NCBI GenBank assembly: GCA_035610365.1
Contig: CM069432.1
Location: 165,228,035 to 165,292,034 of the forward strand
Direction: 5' to 3'
Source: Aquatica leii
Lineage: Eukaryota; Arthropoda; Insecta; Coleoptera; Lampyridae
DNA length: 64,000 bases
How positions within the stretch are numbered: position 1 is the stretch's first letter; each line of letters opens with the position of its first letter. Below the pieces are notes generated by a model, which was given only the letters and a program-made list of their open reading frames with translations, had not been told where the DNA came from and made no database searches. A program made the translations under genes and the position numbers. Below, piece after piece: positions 34,856 through 45,938 of the stretch.

Positions 34856-35956
34856 CAAGTAGAAAGTAGGTTTGAATCGCTAGAAAACTTGGTTCATCAA
34901 AACTTTCAACGTCAAGTAGATAGTGGGGGAACAACGTGAAATTAATTTGCTACCTACATTTAGAAGGATTTTTACAAATTCAAATAATGGCACTGCACTT
35001 GTAAGTTTAAGTACTACTTAAAAACAAGCGTTTGCATTCGGTGCGACCATTTAAAAACCAAAATTGTTCGAACCCTCAAAAATCAAGCGCTCCATGTTAT
35101 TTTTTAAAACTACGTATTTTCTAAGAATTGGCTATTTTTGGTTTTTGTTTTTGCATTGTGAGCGGATTAATTGTTTTCGGGAAACTTAACTAATGTTTAA
35201 AATATAAATATGTCTACTAATAAAATATGTGATTTTTTAAAGCATAGCTAATTGCATTTAAAAGAAAAAATCTAGTTGATTATATAGATTATTGACAATA
35301 TAATCTATACTAAAACAGTCTGAAATTAAAAGATGTTCAAAAAATGAAATCTATGAAAAAAATACAATTTTAACAAAAGTTTACGAATACGTACAAGTTT
35401 TTTTAAGAACTTCGGAAATTTTAGTTTTATTAAATTGGTCAAATCTGATTACCATCGTTTTACCTGTCCTTTAAATAAATAGTTATAACTTTTAGATTAC
35501 TTATCTACGTTCAGTTGGCGGAGACAGTACTGATACAACATGCAAATTAGTGCTGCAGAAGTTATTTACAAATAATGCAACCAATCATGTCTTTGAAACT
35601 GGAGCCAACGGCAAAATGGAATTACAAAAAATTAATGTTATAAATATTATTTTGGTATCTTGTAGTATTTTTTATTAAAATAGATTTAAAATTAATTAAT
35701 AATTAATTGTTATGACAAATATGGTCTACAGTTCAATTTGAAACACGTAATCAAATATAGTCAAACTTGTTTTATTATACGAGCTATTTATATATGTAAT
35801 AATAGTATATTATTAGTTATTTGTATCTATTTTCCAGGTGTAGTTCAAAAACAGCACCTTTCGGCGACTGAAGCAACTGTGTTTTCCCTAATCAAAAAAT
35901 TATTTCGGCGTGCTGTCGACCGTATTAAGAACCAAGATAAAGCAAAAAAGAAATAA
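34856..35956 (+). pseudogene. DUF4806-like protein gene fragment
   Basis: Three blocks: 34,856-34,939 reads SRFESLENLVHQNFQRQ; 35,496-35,654 reads LRSVGGDST and ETGANGKMEL after an acceptor at 35,494-35,495; and 35,838-35,956 reads ATEATVFSLIKKLFRRAVDR and ends KKK-stop. LRSVGGDST, the Gly-x-x-Gly-Lys element and the terminal helix with an AxDR pattern are the marks I know for DUF4806 proteins, which in insects are often multicopy and linked to transposons. The second and third blocks do not join in phase at their obvious splice sites, and the first hits a stop, so it is probably a pseudogene. Function unknown. Confidence 0.6.
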
Positions 35957-36089
35957 TATAAATTTAATTATAATTAAAAATTCTATAAGTATTTTATAGT
36001 TTTATACTGATGTTTTAAATTTTATTAGGATAACGTATTTTTTGGTGGTTTTATTTATAGTAATATAAGCACATGCATACGTTATTTAC

Positions 36090-36990
36090 ATAATTTATAA
36101 CTGACATCGCAGCTTGCATCTTCAGAGTGGTGAATGTCACTGAAGATGCAAGCTGCAATGTCTTGCGAAACGTCAGTTTGTTTGGATTCACAAACGACAA
36201 TACGGCAAAGGCCAAGTTCTACTTATTGTTTGGCTCTCAAGAAGAGACTAGGACCAAACCTAAGTCTGGGTGTTTAGCTACGATGCGGTCTAAGCCAAAA
36301 ATCGCGTATAATCTTAAATGGGGTTATTTAAAGAATTTAAAGAGATCATTTTCGCCGTGATCTGATTATTAGTTATTGCTTAACAGACAATTACTTTTAT
36401 TTTTTAAATAGGAACGTATTGTTTTTATTCCAAAATATCATTTATCGATGTAATTTGTTTATGAATCCAATAAAATATTATTTGTATTCGCAAGAGATTT
36501 AATTAAAACCGTGATTCAAATAGTGCGTATAATATTTGAACGCTGATGTCTAGTTGGTTATTTATTATTTACGTACGTTCTTACGTTATCAACAAGACCC
36601 ACCTCTTACTTACCTGCATTTCTATTTGTGTATTATTATAATAAATAACCAACCAGACATGGGCGTTTAAATACTTGCATATGGTACGTAATATTTTAAT
36701 TGCGTTTTTCTTTTTAATTAAATCTCTTCCGAATACATCTAGAATTTTATTTGATTCATAGATAAATTACATCGATGAATCAGATTTTAAGATAAAAACA
36801 ATAGGTGTCCATTTAAAAAACGAAAGTATTTGTTTGTTACGCAATAATTTATAATTAGATTACGACCAAAGCTACTTTTTTAAACACCTTAAATAATTCC
36901 ATTTACAACGCACATTTCATTATGTCCGTAACATTCTTGGTTTAAAAGATAACACAATGTTTCCATAGATTTGCCTAACCCGGTATATAA
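36090..36990. repeat. Penelope-like terminal repeats in inverted arrangement
   Basis: At 36,103-36,168 a head-to-head pair of GCAGCTTGCATCTTCAG / CTGAAGATGCAAGCTGC forms a palindrome. From there the + copy runs through about 36,575, and a reverse-complement copy runs from about 36,640 to 36,990, matching it in many blocks (ATCGATGTAATTT, TATGAATC-AATAAAAT, AGAGATTTAATTAAAA, TGGTTATTTATTAT). The sequence closely matches the repeat at 54,400-54,920. Inverted and partial terminal repeats are typical of Penelope-like elements. The + copy contains a hammerhead-like core (next entry). Confidence 0.65.
36130..36191 (+). ncRNA. Hammerhead-ribozyme-like motif in Penelope terminal repeat
   Basis: CTGAAGA (36,140-36,146) fits the CUGANGA core. 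GCAAG (36,048+100 to 36,052+100, i.e. 36,148-36,152) pairs with CTTGC (36,162-36,166) as stem II with a 9-nt loop. GAAAC and then GTC follow (36,067+100 to 36,174, i.e. 36,167-36,174), where GUC would be the cleavage site. GTGAAT (36,130-36,135) can pair with ATTCAC (36,186-36,191) as distal stem I, but the pairs next to the core are mismatched. Hammerheads are known in Penelope-like elements; this copy is probably decayed. Confidence 0.45.
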
Positions 36991-38888
36991 ATAATATTAC
37001 TTGTTATGTAAAACAAACAATTGGTTATGCTGTCAATATTTTTCAAGTAATTTTATGTAGACACTACTGTATCGTACATCTGAGTTAATAAAAAAAATCT
37101 GTTAGCAGGAAGTGTATATGTACATACAACGATTCGTGAATTAAAATGAGTCTATTTGTGTGATAAGTGATAAGATATGCTCGATATCATCGCGAGTGTT
37201 TAGAAGAAAGTATTTGTAATTATCTCACCCCTAATATAAACACAATATTATAAACTAATAAAAAAAATAACTTAAATGTTAAAATTAAAGTTAAAATGTG
37301 TTAAACCTATGGTCGATCAAATACATAAAGTTTATTTTGACCACAATTGACATTCTTTTGTTTAAAATGTATTTTACTTTGATAACGGTATTGTAATATT
37401 TTTTTTACTGAAACAAATTGTAAATTGATTAATAGTTTTACTAAGGTTAATAGTTTTATACATTTAAATTACAATCTTATAAGAATTCAGACTTTATCAA
37501 AGTTTTTTTATTTAGCTAAATAAACTGTTTATTAATATAGTTCTCTTACGATTTGTCCCTAGTTAATTTTAATTTTAATATATAACACCATTAGTCTTAA
37601 AAAAAATTATTTTGTTTCATGGTGAAACAGTATAAATCTAAATAATATATTTCAAAGCCCAACCGGTACGCATTTTTTAATAGATAGATTTTTTATGGAT
37701 TGTTTTGTATCTCTAAATAACTAGAAAAATAATTAGTTTGTACATAAATATAAAATACTTCATTATGTTAAAAAATAGAACAACTTATATTTAATTTAAA
37801 GTTTGTTACAAACTTTTATGTTTATAATTAGGTGACATCATCTATATAATCAATTTAACATGTTAAGGTAAATAAATTGAAAATAATTAAATTTTACATA
37901 AATCAAAGTAATCTACAAATAAATAAAAAACATTTAAAAATATTAGTAATTTTTATTCAACTCCAATTCTGTAAATAGTCAATCACAAATACTTGTTTTA
38001 ACTATAATTTGTATCTTATTATTTCTTTGAATGTTGACAGTTTTTTTAGTTTATTTTACATATTGATAACAAGTAACAAGTAAATTTTCTGTGATTTGGA
38101 GATGTCTAACACATTTAGTAAAATATCTAAAATAGTTTATCATGTCATTTTCTTTAAGCAATAATGCTTTTAACAATATTTTGTTGTTTTTATTATTGTT
38201 TCCATATTTTCTGTCTACTACAACATCCAGTCTTTAGAAATAGGTTAATATACATACACAGCAGATAACGATTAAAGTAAGAACTGTTCTTTTTTCAGCC
38301 ATTAAATCTACAATTTTATTTGTTTCAATGCCCATGTGGCCCGTAACCCAAACGTCAAATTGAGAATTTAATTGTTAAAAGAGAAAAACATTATAAATCT
38401 TAAATTCAGTTTAAAGTTTAATAAAATAGTGTATGAGAAATAGCTCACCAATGTAAAGCGTTTTGAAATGCATATGTTTTAATTGTGTAAATTGAACAAT
38501 TACAGTTTAATTTATATAGATAGATTGTTTTTTTTTTATTTTTTAGTTTGTTTGTAGACATTTTGTATAAACTGTGTAATCACTAGGAACTGGCTTTAAA
38601 ATAATTTTTATGTGCCTAAAAGTAAAGTTTCCCATATAATTCTCTGTACATTAAATGTAAAGTAATTTTTGTGCTGCCCGCATTGCAGACATCAATATTT
38701 GTTCGTTAGTGTAGCTACATAATGAAGGAAAAAGCAACTTCTTTACTGTTTATGTATAATGGATAATATAAATAACTGTTATGTATAAAGAAATTAGTCA
38801 TAATGCAACACAATTTTAAATCAAATTGATTTTAACTAAAGAGTGAGATTCTCCTTCTATTTATATTTTGTCAATAATGTCAAGTTGG
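36991..38888. other. AT-rich intronic stretch
   Basis: No supported gene. A small palindrome AAAGTTTGTTACAAACTTT is at about 37,798. Confidence 0.45.
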
Positions 38889-39281
38889 ATGTCAATTGTC
38901 ATTTAAAGTTTTGCGGTTTTGTTGTGGTTGGTTGTTTCATTTTTGATTTCTTTACGTCATCGTTTTTCGATTCTTTCACTTAATTTGGTTTTCCTGGAGT
39001 TTTGAATAGTTTTTTTCAGGACTACTTGTATGATACAAGTTATTTTATCGTAAGTAATACCCAGACCATAAGATATCGTAGTTATAAACGCAAATATTTT
39101 GTTTCAGGTGTACCTTTTGATTATTTTAGTTTTTAAATACTAATGCAGCACTTCATCAAGTTAAGCCAAAGATCTTCACAATCTTTACATAATCTAATTT
39201 AATATATTTGTCTCGTCTGTTCACATGGTACTGATTATTCTTTAATTGACCATCTAAATTTATAAATTTGAATTTTATGTA

Positions 39282-40614
39282 GAAATGGGGAATAAACATG
39301 TAATCAAATTTTCTGCGATTGTTAATTACTTTAAACATGAAGAGAAGTTAATTACCAAATGTGAAAATGCAGTAGAATCTGGACATGATAATAATATGGT
39401 TTTTGATGGCACAGCAAAAGTGCTATAAGAGAAAGTACATGCAAGCATGCGAGATCGTCGGTACAATGTTCAGGTAGTAAATTTGTTCTTGAGTAAAAGT
39501 GAGATTTTTATGCAAACAACTAATATTTCAGATTTACTTCAATTCTGACTGGTTAATAGAAGAAGCCACATGTACTTGTCCAAGAGGACGATATCTTTGC
39601 TATCATATGGCATATCTGTTAATATATGGGCATTATAATATGTCAGTTACACACAAATGATGCAAAGGGTCAGAAAAAAAATTCAAACATAGAAGTTTAA
39701 TCCATTGTTAATTATATCCACGTAAAGATTTCAGAGCTACAAAGTGTAATTTGTTAGAAAATGAAATCAAATGCTTACGAAAGAAATTAGATGTGTTTAA
39801 TGGAGCAGTGGGTTTTATGTGGATTTTGGCTAAAGAAAGCACAACTGAACATATAATTGTTAGTATTGAAGAAATATTATCTTCTGATGATTACACGAAA
39901 GTTATCGATCCCCAGAATTAGTTTCTCAAAAAAATTTGAGTATCTGATAACTTAATTAAAAAGATTGCTGAAGAGACTGTTGGTCAATCACAAAATGAAA
40001 AATGGTTGGTGGCTAGAAAGAATAAGTTAACCGCAAGTAACTTTAGAGTTATTAGCTTGTCGAAGAAACAAATACCACCCCTCATTTTTTAAAAGGCTAG
40101 CAGGTAAGTGGTACACATGATTACATTTTAAAAATTAAATATACACAACATCTATATTTATATTAGGAAACTAGAAATTGGATAGGATTAAGGCTATACA
40201 GTGATGAAAGCAACATGAGAACGTGACCCTGGCAATTTTTGAGCTGTCAACCGGAATAAAAGTTAAACCAACAGGCTTGTGGTTAGACTAGTCTGGTTTT
40301 TTAAGTGCTAGTTCTGATGGTCTTGTTGGAGACGATGCCATAGTAGAAATAAAATTAGTTTAAATATAAAAAATTTTAATGACACAATCTATAAAGATAT
40401 TGCTATTATTAGAAACCATGAGTATTTTTTTCAAATACAGGGTCAATTGGCATTAACCAAACGAAAAATTTATCATTTAGTTGTATGGACGCCAAAAGAA
40501 GTGCTCATCACTAAAGTACAAGCAGAAGATTTTTCTTTGTATTTAAATAAGTTAACTGATGTTTATTTAAATCAATCTATACCATTTATAACTGGAATTA
40601 AACATGCTATATGA
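39282..40614 (+). pseudogene. SWIM zinc finger plus YqaJ-type exonuclease relic
   Basis: Exon-like block 1 (from 39,286) reads MGNKHVIKFSAIVNYFKHEE and MVFDGTAKVL, a stop, then VHASMRDRRYNVQ at a donor (39,474). Block 2 after the acceptor at 39,530 reads EEATCTCPRGRYLCYHMAYL, a CxC...CxH SWIM zinc finger. Further on come SQNEKWLVARKNKLTASNF (the start of the YqaJ-like nuclease), VKPTGLWLD, LSASSDGLVGDDAIVEIKL (the D...ExK catalytic pattern) and YFFQIQGQLALTKRKIYHLV. Many stops break it. YqaJ enzymes are lambda-exonuclease-like nucleases; its role in transposition is not known to me. Confidence 0.78.
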
Positions 40615-40744
40615 AATTAAAATATTCCAATAAATTTTTGTATGTTTATTTTTATTATGTTTGATAATTTAGTTAACACTTTTAAAATTCAGTTTAATGT
40701 TTTTTGCAAAACAAATTAACATTACAAAAGCTTTTCTCCATTTC

Positions 40745-41893
40745 GGCAATTAATGGAAACTGAAAGTTTGTTAAAACCACACACATGCAATGCAATGCAA
40801 TTTGATATTGAATATTGAACGAATTGGTCTTTCTACATGTATTCTAGCACGTCTTTGTTTGTGCAATTTGCTGCGTGTAAATTGTGCAGTGGTGAAGAAC
40901 GGTAAAATATTTAAGCTTACTTTTTCTGGCAATATGTCTTTTATTAAAAAATCCTTATCAGATAAGATAAGATCACCTAGTTCAAATTTATTTTTGATCC
41001 CACTATGTTGAACTTTTTTTTGTCAGATACTAATCCAGGATAAAGGTTACTTACATAAGTAACAACGCCATTAGGTACAACTCCAATTAAACCTTTTAAT
41101 GTATATCGATGTTTGTAGGAACTGTAAGTTGCTTTTTGTTTATATAATAATATAGGTTTTTGACAAAATACTTTAATACTAAAGCAGACTGGCATACAAA
41201 TTTTATTTTTCTGTCTACTTTGAATTTTACTCATAAATTGACTGTATAAAATCTCATGCAAGGTACAAATCCATGTAGACACAACATTGGAAATAGTTAT
41301 GGCACTGCAATTAAACCTGCCCAAACAACACATTGGTACAAAAAACGTCTAAATGTCCGTCTAATAAACGTTAATAACGCGTTTAAAAACGTTTTAATGT
41401 CTAATAAATGTCTATTAGCCGGACATTTAGACGTTTTTTATACCAATGTGTTGCTTGGGTGTATGCCAAATCTACATGGTTTAAATTTAGTCGCAGATTT
41501 ACTAGAGTAAGTAATAATTGATTTTTTTTCGGGATTGTAATCAGTTCCCATTTCTTACAATATTCGAGTTTTAATTGTTCAAAAATTTGGAAGAGTGTCT
41601 CAAAAAAATATTTGTTGGGTATTTCTGTGTAATATCTAATCAATTTAATTTGTTTGTCAACTCTTCATTATTTTTTTGAAGAAAATACAATTCAACAGCT
41701 TGTTTAGCATTTCTCTTTGTTAAAACTTATATCTTGTTTTCTTTTAGTTTTGTATCATCACACATGTTTTTGTAGACCTGCTGACTTGTAGGTGCTGATG
41801 TAGAAGGAGTTGTAGGATCACTGAATCTAAACCTTAAATTATTAATTTGTAGTTGCGCTTGATTGTATTTATTATGAAAACGTACCTCTGTCT
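40745..41893 (-). pseudogene. DDE (IS5-like) transposase part, interrupted by a MITE
   Basis: Minus strand: a coiled-coil-like part (41,893-41,660), then HTH-like FFETLFQIFEQLKLEY and QLLLTLVNLRLNLNHVDLAY, where the MITE interrupts. It resumes with RFNCSAITISNVVSTWI, KQKATYSSYKHRYTLKGLIG, VVPNGVVTYVSNLYPGLVSD (second Asp), and after a frameshift in an A8 run near 41,010, ELGDLILSDKDFLI and RARIHVERPIRSI with the Glu. The first Asp block, DCTEIF in relatives, appears altered (CFSIKVF). Multiple stops and shifts mean it is dead. It continues the THAP exons at 48,201-47,909 across the gypsy insertion. Confidence 0.8.
41320..41459. mobile_element. 140-bp MITE with about 40-bp TIRs inside the transposase relic
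   Basis: CCCAA(A/G)CAACACATTGGTA starts both ends as inverted repeats that continue through CAAAAAACGTCTAAATGTCCG with few differences. A TG doublet flanks each side (41,318-41,319 and 41,460-41,461). Taking out the MITE and one TG restores the transposase reading HVDLAYRFNCSA. The centre is also partly palindromic (AACGTTAATAACGCGTTT), so nearly the whole element can fold on itself. Confidence 0.92.
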
Positions 41894-41897
41894 CTTT

Positions 41898-42721
41898 TGT
41901 TAGCCTATCTTCCAGGATATTTAAAATAAAATATTAAGTGGATCGACTAAAATAGACTAAACAAAGAAAGAAAATCCTATTAAGGCATCATTTGTATCTA
42001 TGATTAGTAAATGGCTTCAAACAATAATAATCAATAATAATTCGAACAACTAAAATTAGTTTATTAAATACCTTAAAATCTACGTAGATTAAATGAAATG
42101 TGTTAGTAAATAATAGTAACTTATCTACAATTTTTCCATACATACAGGAATGTGAGCTTATCTTACGCGACGTGCCGGATGTCTTGCGCCGGCGGTTCGA
42201 TGAGTATTTTTCTTCTCGCTAATTTACCCTTTTTATAGACTAGGATGGTAGGTGCCCTTATGTCAATGACGATGTGGTACACCCGATCTTTGAAAGTATC
42301 TTAGCTCATCTAAAAGGCCACAGATAAGTGAATACAATAACATAAAATATACGCAATAGAAGTAATACAATTTTAAATATGAAGGACTAATTATTAATGT
42401 ATAATTAAGTCTTAAATGAATTATCTTCAAACATGCTTGTATTAATCACTTATAAAAAATATTAATTGTTAAGTTATTTAACAATAATGTAACTTAAGTG
42501 AATACTAATCTAAATTTAAATTAAGAATAATAATACATACTTGCATCTAATTGCCATTCACTAAATCAAGAACATAAATTAGAATTAGGATTTTCTTTAG
42601 TGCACCAATCAAACGTGCAAAAGTTAAAATGAATTTATTTAAAACTGGAACATAATCTAACTTACAAAGGCGCAAGGCAAGAATTATCAAAATTGAAAAA
42701 TGTGAACGTTGCCACGTAACA
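41898..42721 (-). repeat. Gypsy 3' LTR
   Basis: 824 bp, equal in length to the other copy. The only difference I see is G at 42,252 against A at 47,435. The GC-rich block near 42,172-42,195 (CGACGTGCCGG, GCGCCGGCGG) stands out in otherwise AT-rich sequence and may be part of the promoter/leader. Confidence 0.95.
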
Positions 42722-42733
42722 CTCACCCTTCCG
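42722..42733 (-). promoter_or_regulatory. Gypsy polypurine tract
   Basis: Minus strand CGGAAGGGTGAG, nearly all purine, sits directly against the 3' LTR, where the plus-strand primer is made. Confidence 0.6.
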
Positions 42734-42787
42734 AAAAAAAGTGAAGCGTATAACATACAACAAGAATAAAAGAAAAGGGAAGGTGTT

Positions 42788-43885
42788 CTAAGCATTAGAA
42801 TCCTTATAAGGTTTGAGAAACTGAATGTGAGATTTTGTAATTTCGTTAGTGACGAGATCCTTTAATACAACAGACACGGGAGTAGTAAACTCTTGAATAA
42901 CCTTTGGTGGAGACCACCTTGGCATGAATTTTCTATCTTTAGAAAATGGAGCAGAAACTGGAAATTGCCGTACTAGAACCTTTTGATTAACAGAAAAAGG
43001 CGCTACTTGATGTTTTCCGCGGTTAAAGTATCTCTTAGCTTTCTCATGAGCTTGAACTAAATGTTCTTGAATTACCTCTATAGGAGGAGGTTTAGAATGC
43101 GATAAAAATGACTGAAGGTTCCATAAGTTATCTAAAGAGGTAGATATTTCTTTGTTTAAGAAAATTGATGCTGGAGATGTACCAATAGACTCATGAAATG
43201 TACTGTTGTAATTTAAGACAAAAAATGGAAGAACTTGGTCCCAACGCTTGTGTTGTAAGGAGTATTGCTTAATCATTAAGGTTAAATTGTACTTAAGATT
43301 TCTATTACATCTCTCGCTAAGATTCGCACTTGGATAGTAAGGCGATACAAACGCTTGTCGTATACCCCAATACATACAAAACTGGAACATAACGTTACTT
43401 GAAAAACATTTGGCGTTATCAGAGACTATAATTTTAGCAGGGCCATATGTAGAGAATAAATCGGTTAAACATTTTACAGTAACAGCGGCAGTCGACCTGC
43501 GAGTTGGATAGACTTTCAACCATTTCGAAAATGAATCTACGCAAACTAACATATATTTGTAACCGTTTTCTGAAGTTATGATTGGACCAACATAATCGAT
43601 GTAAATCTTTTCCCAAGTACTTTTAGGAGGAATGCTGGCTAGATGAGCATTAACTTTAACATTCAAAGGTTTACATATTTGGCATAAATGACACACGGAA
43701 ACGTAGTTTCTGATATATTTATAAATTCCATCCCACCAAAATCTTCTTGCAACTGATCGGTAAGTTTTCAAAATAGAGTTGTGATTACCTATCTTAGTAT
43801 CATGGTAATAAAAGAGAATGACATCCTTAGGCTTTTCTGGAAGAACTACTCTTGAGTTTTTCCTACCAACAAAACGAATCAACAA
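42788..43885 (-). pseudogene. Gypsy pol: integrase
   Basis: A 365-codon frame. The zinc-binding HHCC domain reads YHDTKIGNHN...CHLCQIC. The catalytic core has IDYVGPIITSENGYKYM (first Asp), IIVSDNAKCFSS (second Asp) and SANLSERCNRNLKYNL (Glu), so the DDE triad is complete. The C-terminal part includes VLVRQFPVS and RWSPPKVIQEF, the usual GPF-like tail, and ends just before the polypurine tract. Integrase inserts the DNA copy. This is the longest intact pol segment. Confidence 0.9.
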
Positions 43886-43910
43886 ACTGCCTTCTCTATT
43901 GCAAAGTTAT

Positions 43911-44807
43911 TTACATTTTCACCCACTTGATGCGGTTACAAATGAGTTTGCAATATTCATCAGATTGCTGATGCTTTTCAATAGAAATAAAAGACTCAGG
44001 AATTTCAACCACTGAGTTCAACATAATCCGTGAGTTATTGGGACAATCATTGAGATGTACATGATCATCATTGTCAAATAACCGAGATAAACCATCGGCG
44101 GTATTATTTAAAGAACCGGGAATGTGCTGTATTGTAAAATTAAATTTTGAAAGTTTAAGAAGCCATCGGCCAAACTTAGATAATTGTGAAGGATGATTAG
44201 AAAGCCAACGAATAGCGTCACAATCTACTTCAAGAATAAAATGTGAGTCAGTAATATAATCCTTGAATTTATCTAGACTAAACATAACAGCTAAGGATTT
44301 TTTTTCAAAAACAGAATATTTTCTTTCGGCAATAGAAAGTTTTCGAGAAACAAAATAAATAGGATGAATACCATCCTCAAATTTTTGAAGTAATACTCCG
44401 GAAATTCCGATATTGCTAGCGTCGGTACGTACTATAAATTGTTGTGAGAACTCAGGTAGTCGAAGAACAGGTGCCTCAGAAATAGCTTTTTTAAGTCTAT
44501 CAATTGCTGAAATGTGAACATTAGTTATTTGAAATTTAGTATTTTTCCTTTTTAACTCATTTAGAGGAGCAACGATTTCAGAAAAATTCTCAATAAATTT
44601 GGAACAAAAGGATACAACTCCAATAAACTGTTGAACTTGTTTGACGTTCTTTGGAACTGGTAGCTGAGAAATAGCCTCAATCCGTAGAGGATCGATTTGA
44701 ATTCTACCAGATGAAACAATGTGTCCTAAAATACGAAGTTTTGACATGGCAATTTTTGCTTTTTCTGGATTTAATGTTATTCCGCATAGACGAAAGCGTT
44801 CTAACAC
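43911..44807 (-). pseudogene. Gypsy pol: RT thumb and RNase H
   Basis: Opens with the RT connection LCGITLNPEKAKIAM and ILGHIVSSGRIQIDP. RNase H follows: FIVRTDASNIGISGVLL (first Asp), SRKLSIAERKYSVFEKKSL (Glu block), HFILEVDCDAIRWL and the end NNTADGLSRL with the last Asp. It ends at a stop after KWVKM; the linker to the integrase needs two frame changes between 43,885 and 43,915. Confidence 0.88.
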
Positions 44808-45130
44808 GATTTTAAGATGTTCAATATGCTCGGAAGGATTTTTGGAAAAATTATAAAATCGTCGAAATAGTTTATGAAGAATTTGTAGCGAAAGTCTGAA
44901 AACTCATGCGCAATGAGTCTATTTAATCCTGTGGGACTTATTTTCAACCCAAATGGCAAAAAATTATATTCTAAGTGTTGGGTCATCGTAACAAAAGCTG
45001 TGTATTTTTTTGACTCTTCTGTTAACGGTATTTGATGGAAAGCAGCGTTCATATCAAAGATGGTAAATATTTTGGCTCCTTTGAAGATAAGTAAAAATTG
45101 CTTGTTGATTAGAAGGAGGAAAGGGGTCAT
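44801..45130 (-). pseudogene. Gypsy pol: RT palm
   Basis: After a frameshift near 45,100 this frame has IFTIFDMNAAFHQIPLTEES with the first catalytic Asp, TAFVTMTQHLEYNFLPFGL and FFINYFDDFIIF, the YxDD box (YFDD). It shifts again within a T run near 44,848, as the next bases fit relatives only in another frame. Overlaps the neighbouring frames at both ends. Confidence 0.87.
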
Positions 45131-45938
45131 ATTGAATAATTTTATTTACAGCACGATAGTCAACGACAAGACGTTTGCCTGAATCCTTTTTTGGAATTAA
45201 AAAAACTGGACTTGCATATGGAGAATTGCTAGGACGCACGATTCCGTTATGTAAAAGACCTTGTAGGTGATCATCGAGTTCCTTTTGTTTAATAGGATTT
45301 AAGTAGAAGGGATTTCTGTAGATTGGTTTATCCGAATTCATCTTGATTTCGTATTCAAAACCAGTAGCCATACCCATTTCTTTAGTCAAAACATCTGAAT
45401 ATGAAGAAATAATTTTATCAACTTCCGAACGTTGACTGCTACTAAGATTATACTTAATTTCACAAATCAAGTTAAGTACGGAAGAAGTATTTTTTCTTGG
45501 ATTGTGTTCATAAAATGGAATTATAATGTCTTTATTAAATTTAAACGCAACATAGTTCTCCGAAAAATTTAGCATAACATTCATCCTTTGAAGCGAAGAT
45601 ACCCCAATTATAACATCAAAATTTAAATTATTTACAACAAGAAATTCTAAAGGCCATGAAAAATTAGAAATTTTAATAAAAGAATTAACCTTTTTATCGA
45701 TCTTTACTATAGATGAATCAGGTAATATTGCTACCTTAGAAACTGATACAGAATTAACGATTTTCATCCTAAGCAACTTGGTAGTTACTTTCGAAGATAT
45801 AAAATTATGGTTTGCTCCGGAATCAAGTAAAGCTAGTATTTTAAAATGTGCAATTTCAACAAAAATAACTGGCATACAACTAGAACTAAATTCTTTAAAA
45901 CTAGGGTTAAAACTGCAAATTAGTTTTTTGTATAACAA
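45054..45938 (-). pseudogene. Gypsy pol: protease and RT fingers
   Basis: A 294-codon frame. ILALLDSGANHNFISS is the aspartic protease active site (DSG). DVIIGVSSLQRMNV is the protease flap/second motif region. Then come the RT start PIYRNPFYLNPIKQKELDDH and NSPYASPVFLIPKKDSGKRL, VVDYRAVNKI. The frame ends at about 45,100 where coding shifts to the next frame. The protease matures the polyproteins; RT copies the genome. Confidence 0.88.
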
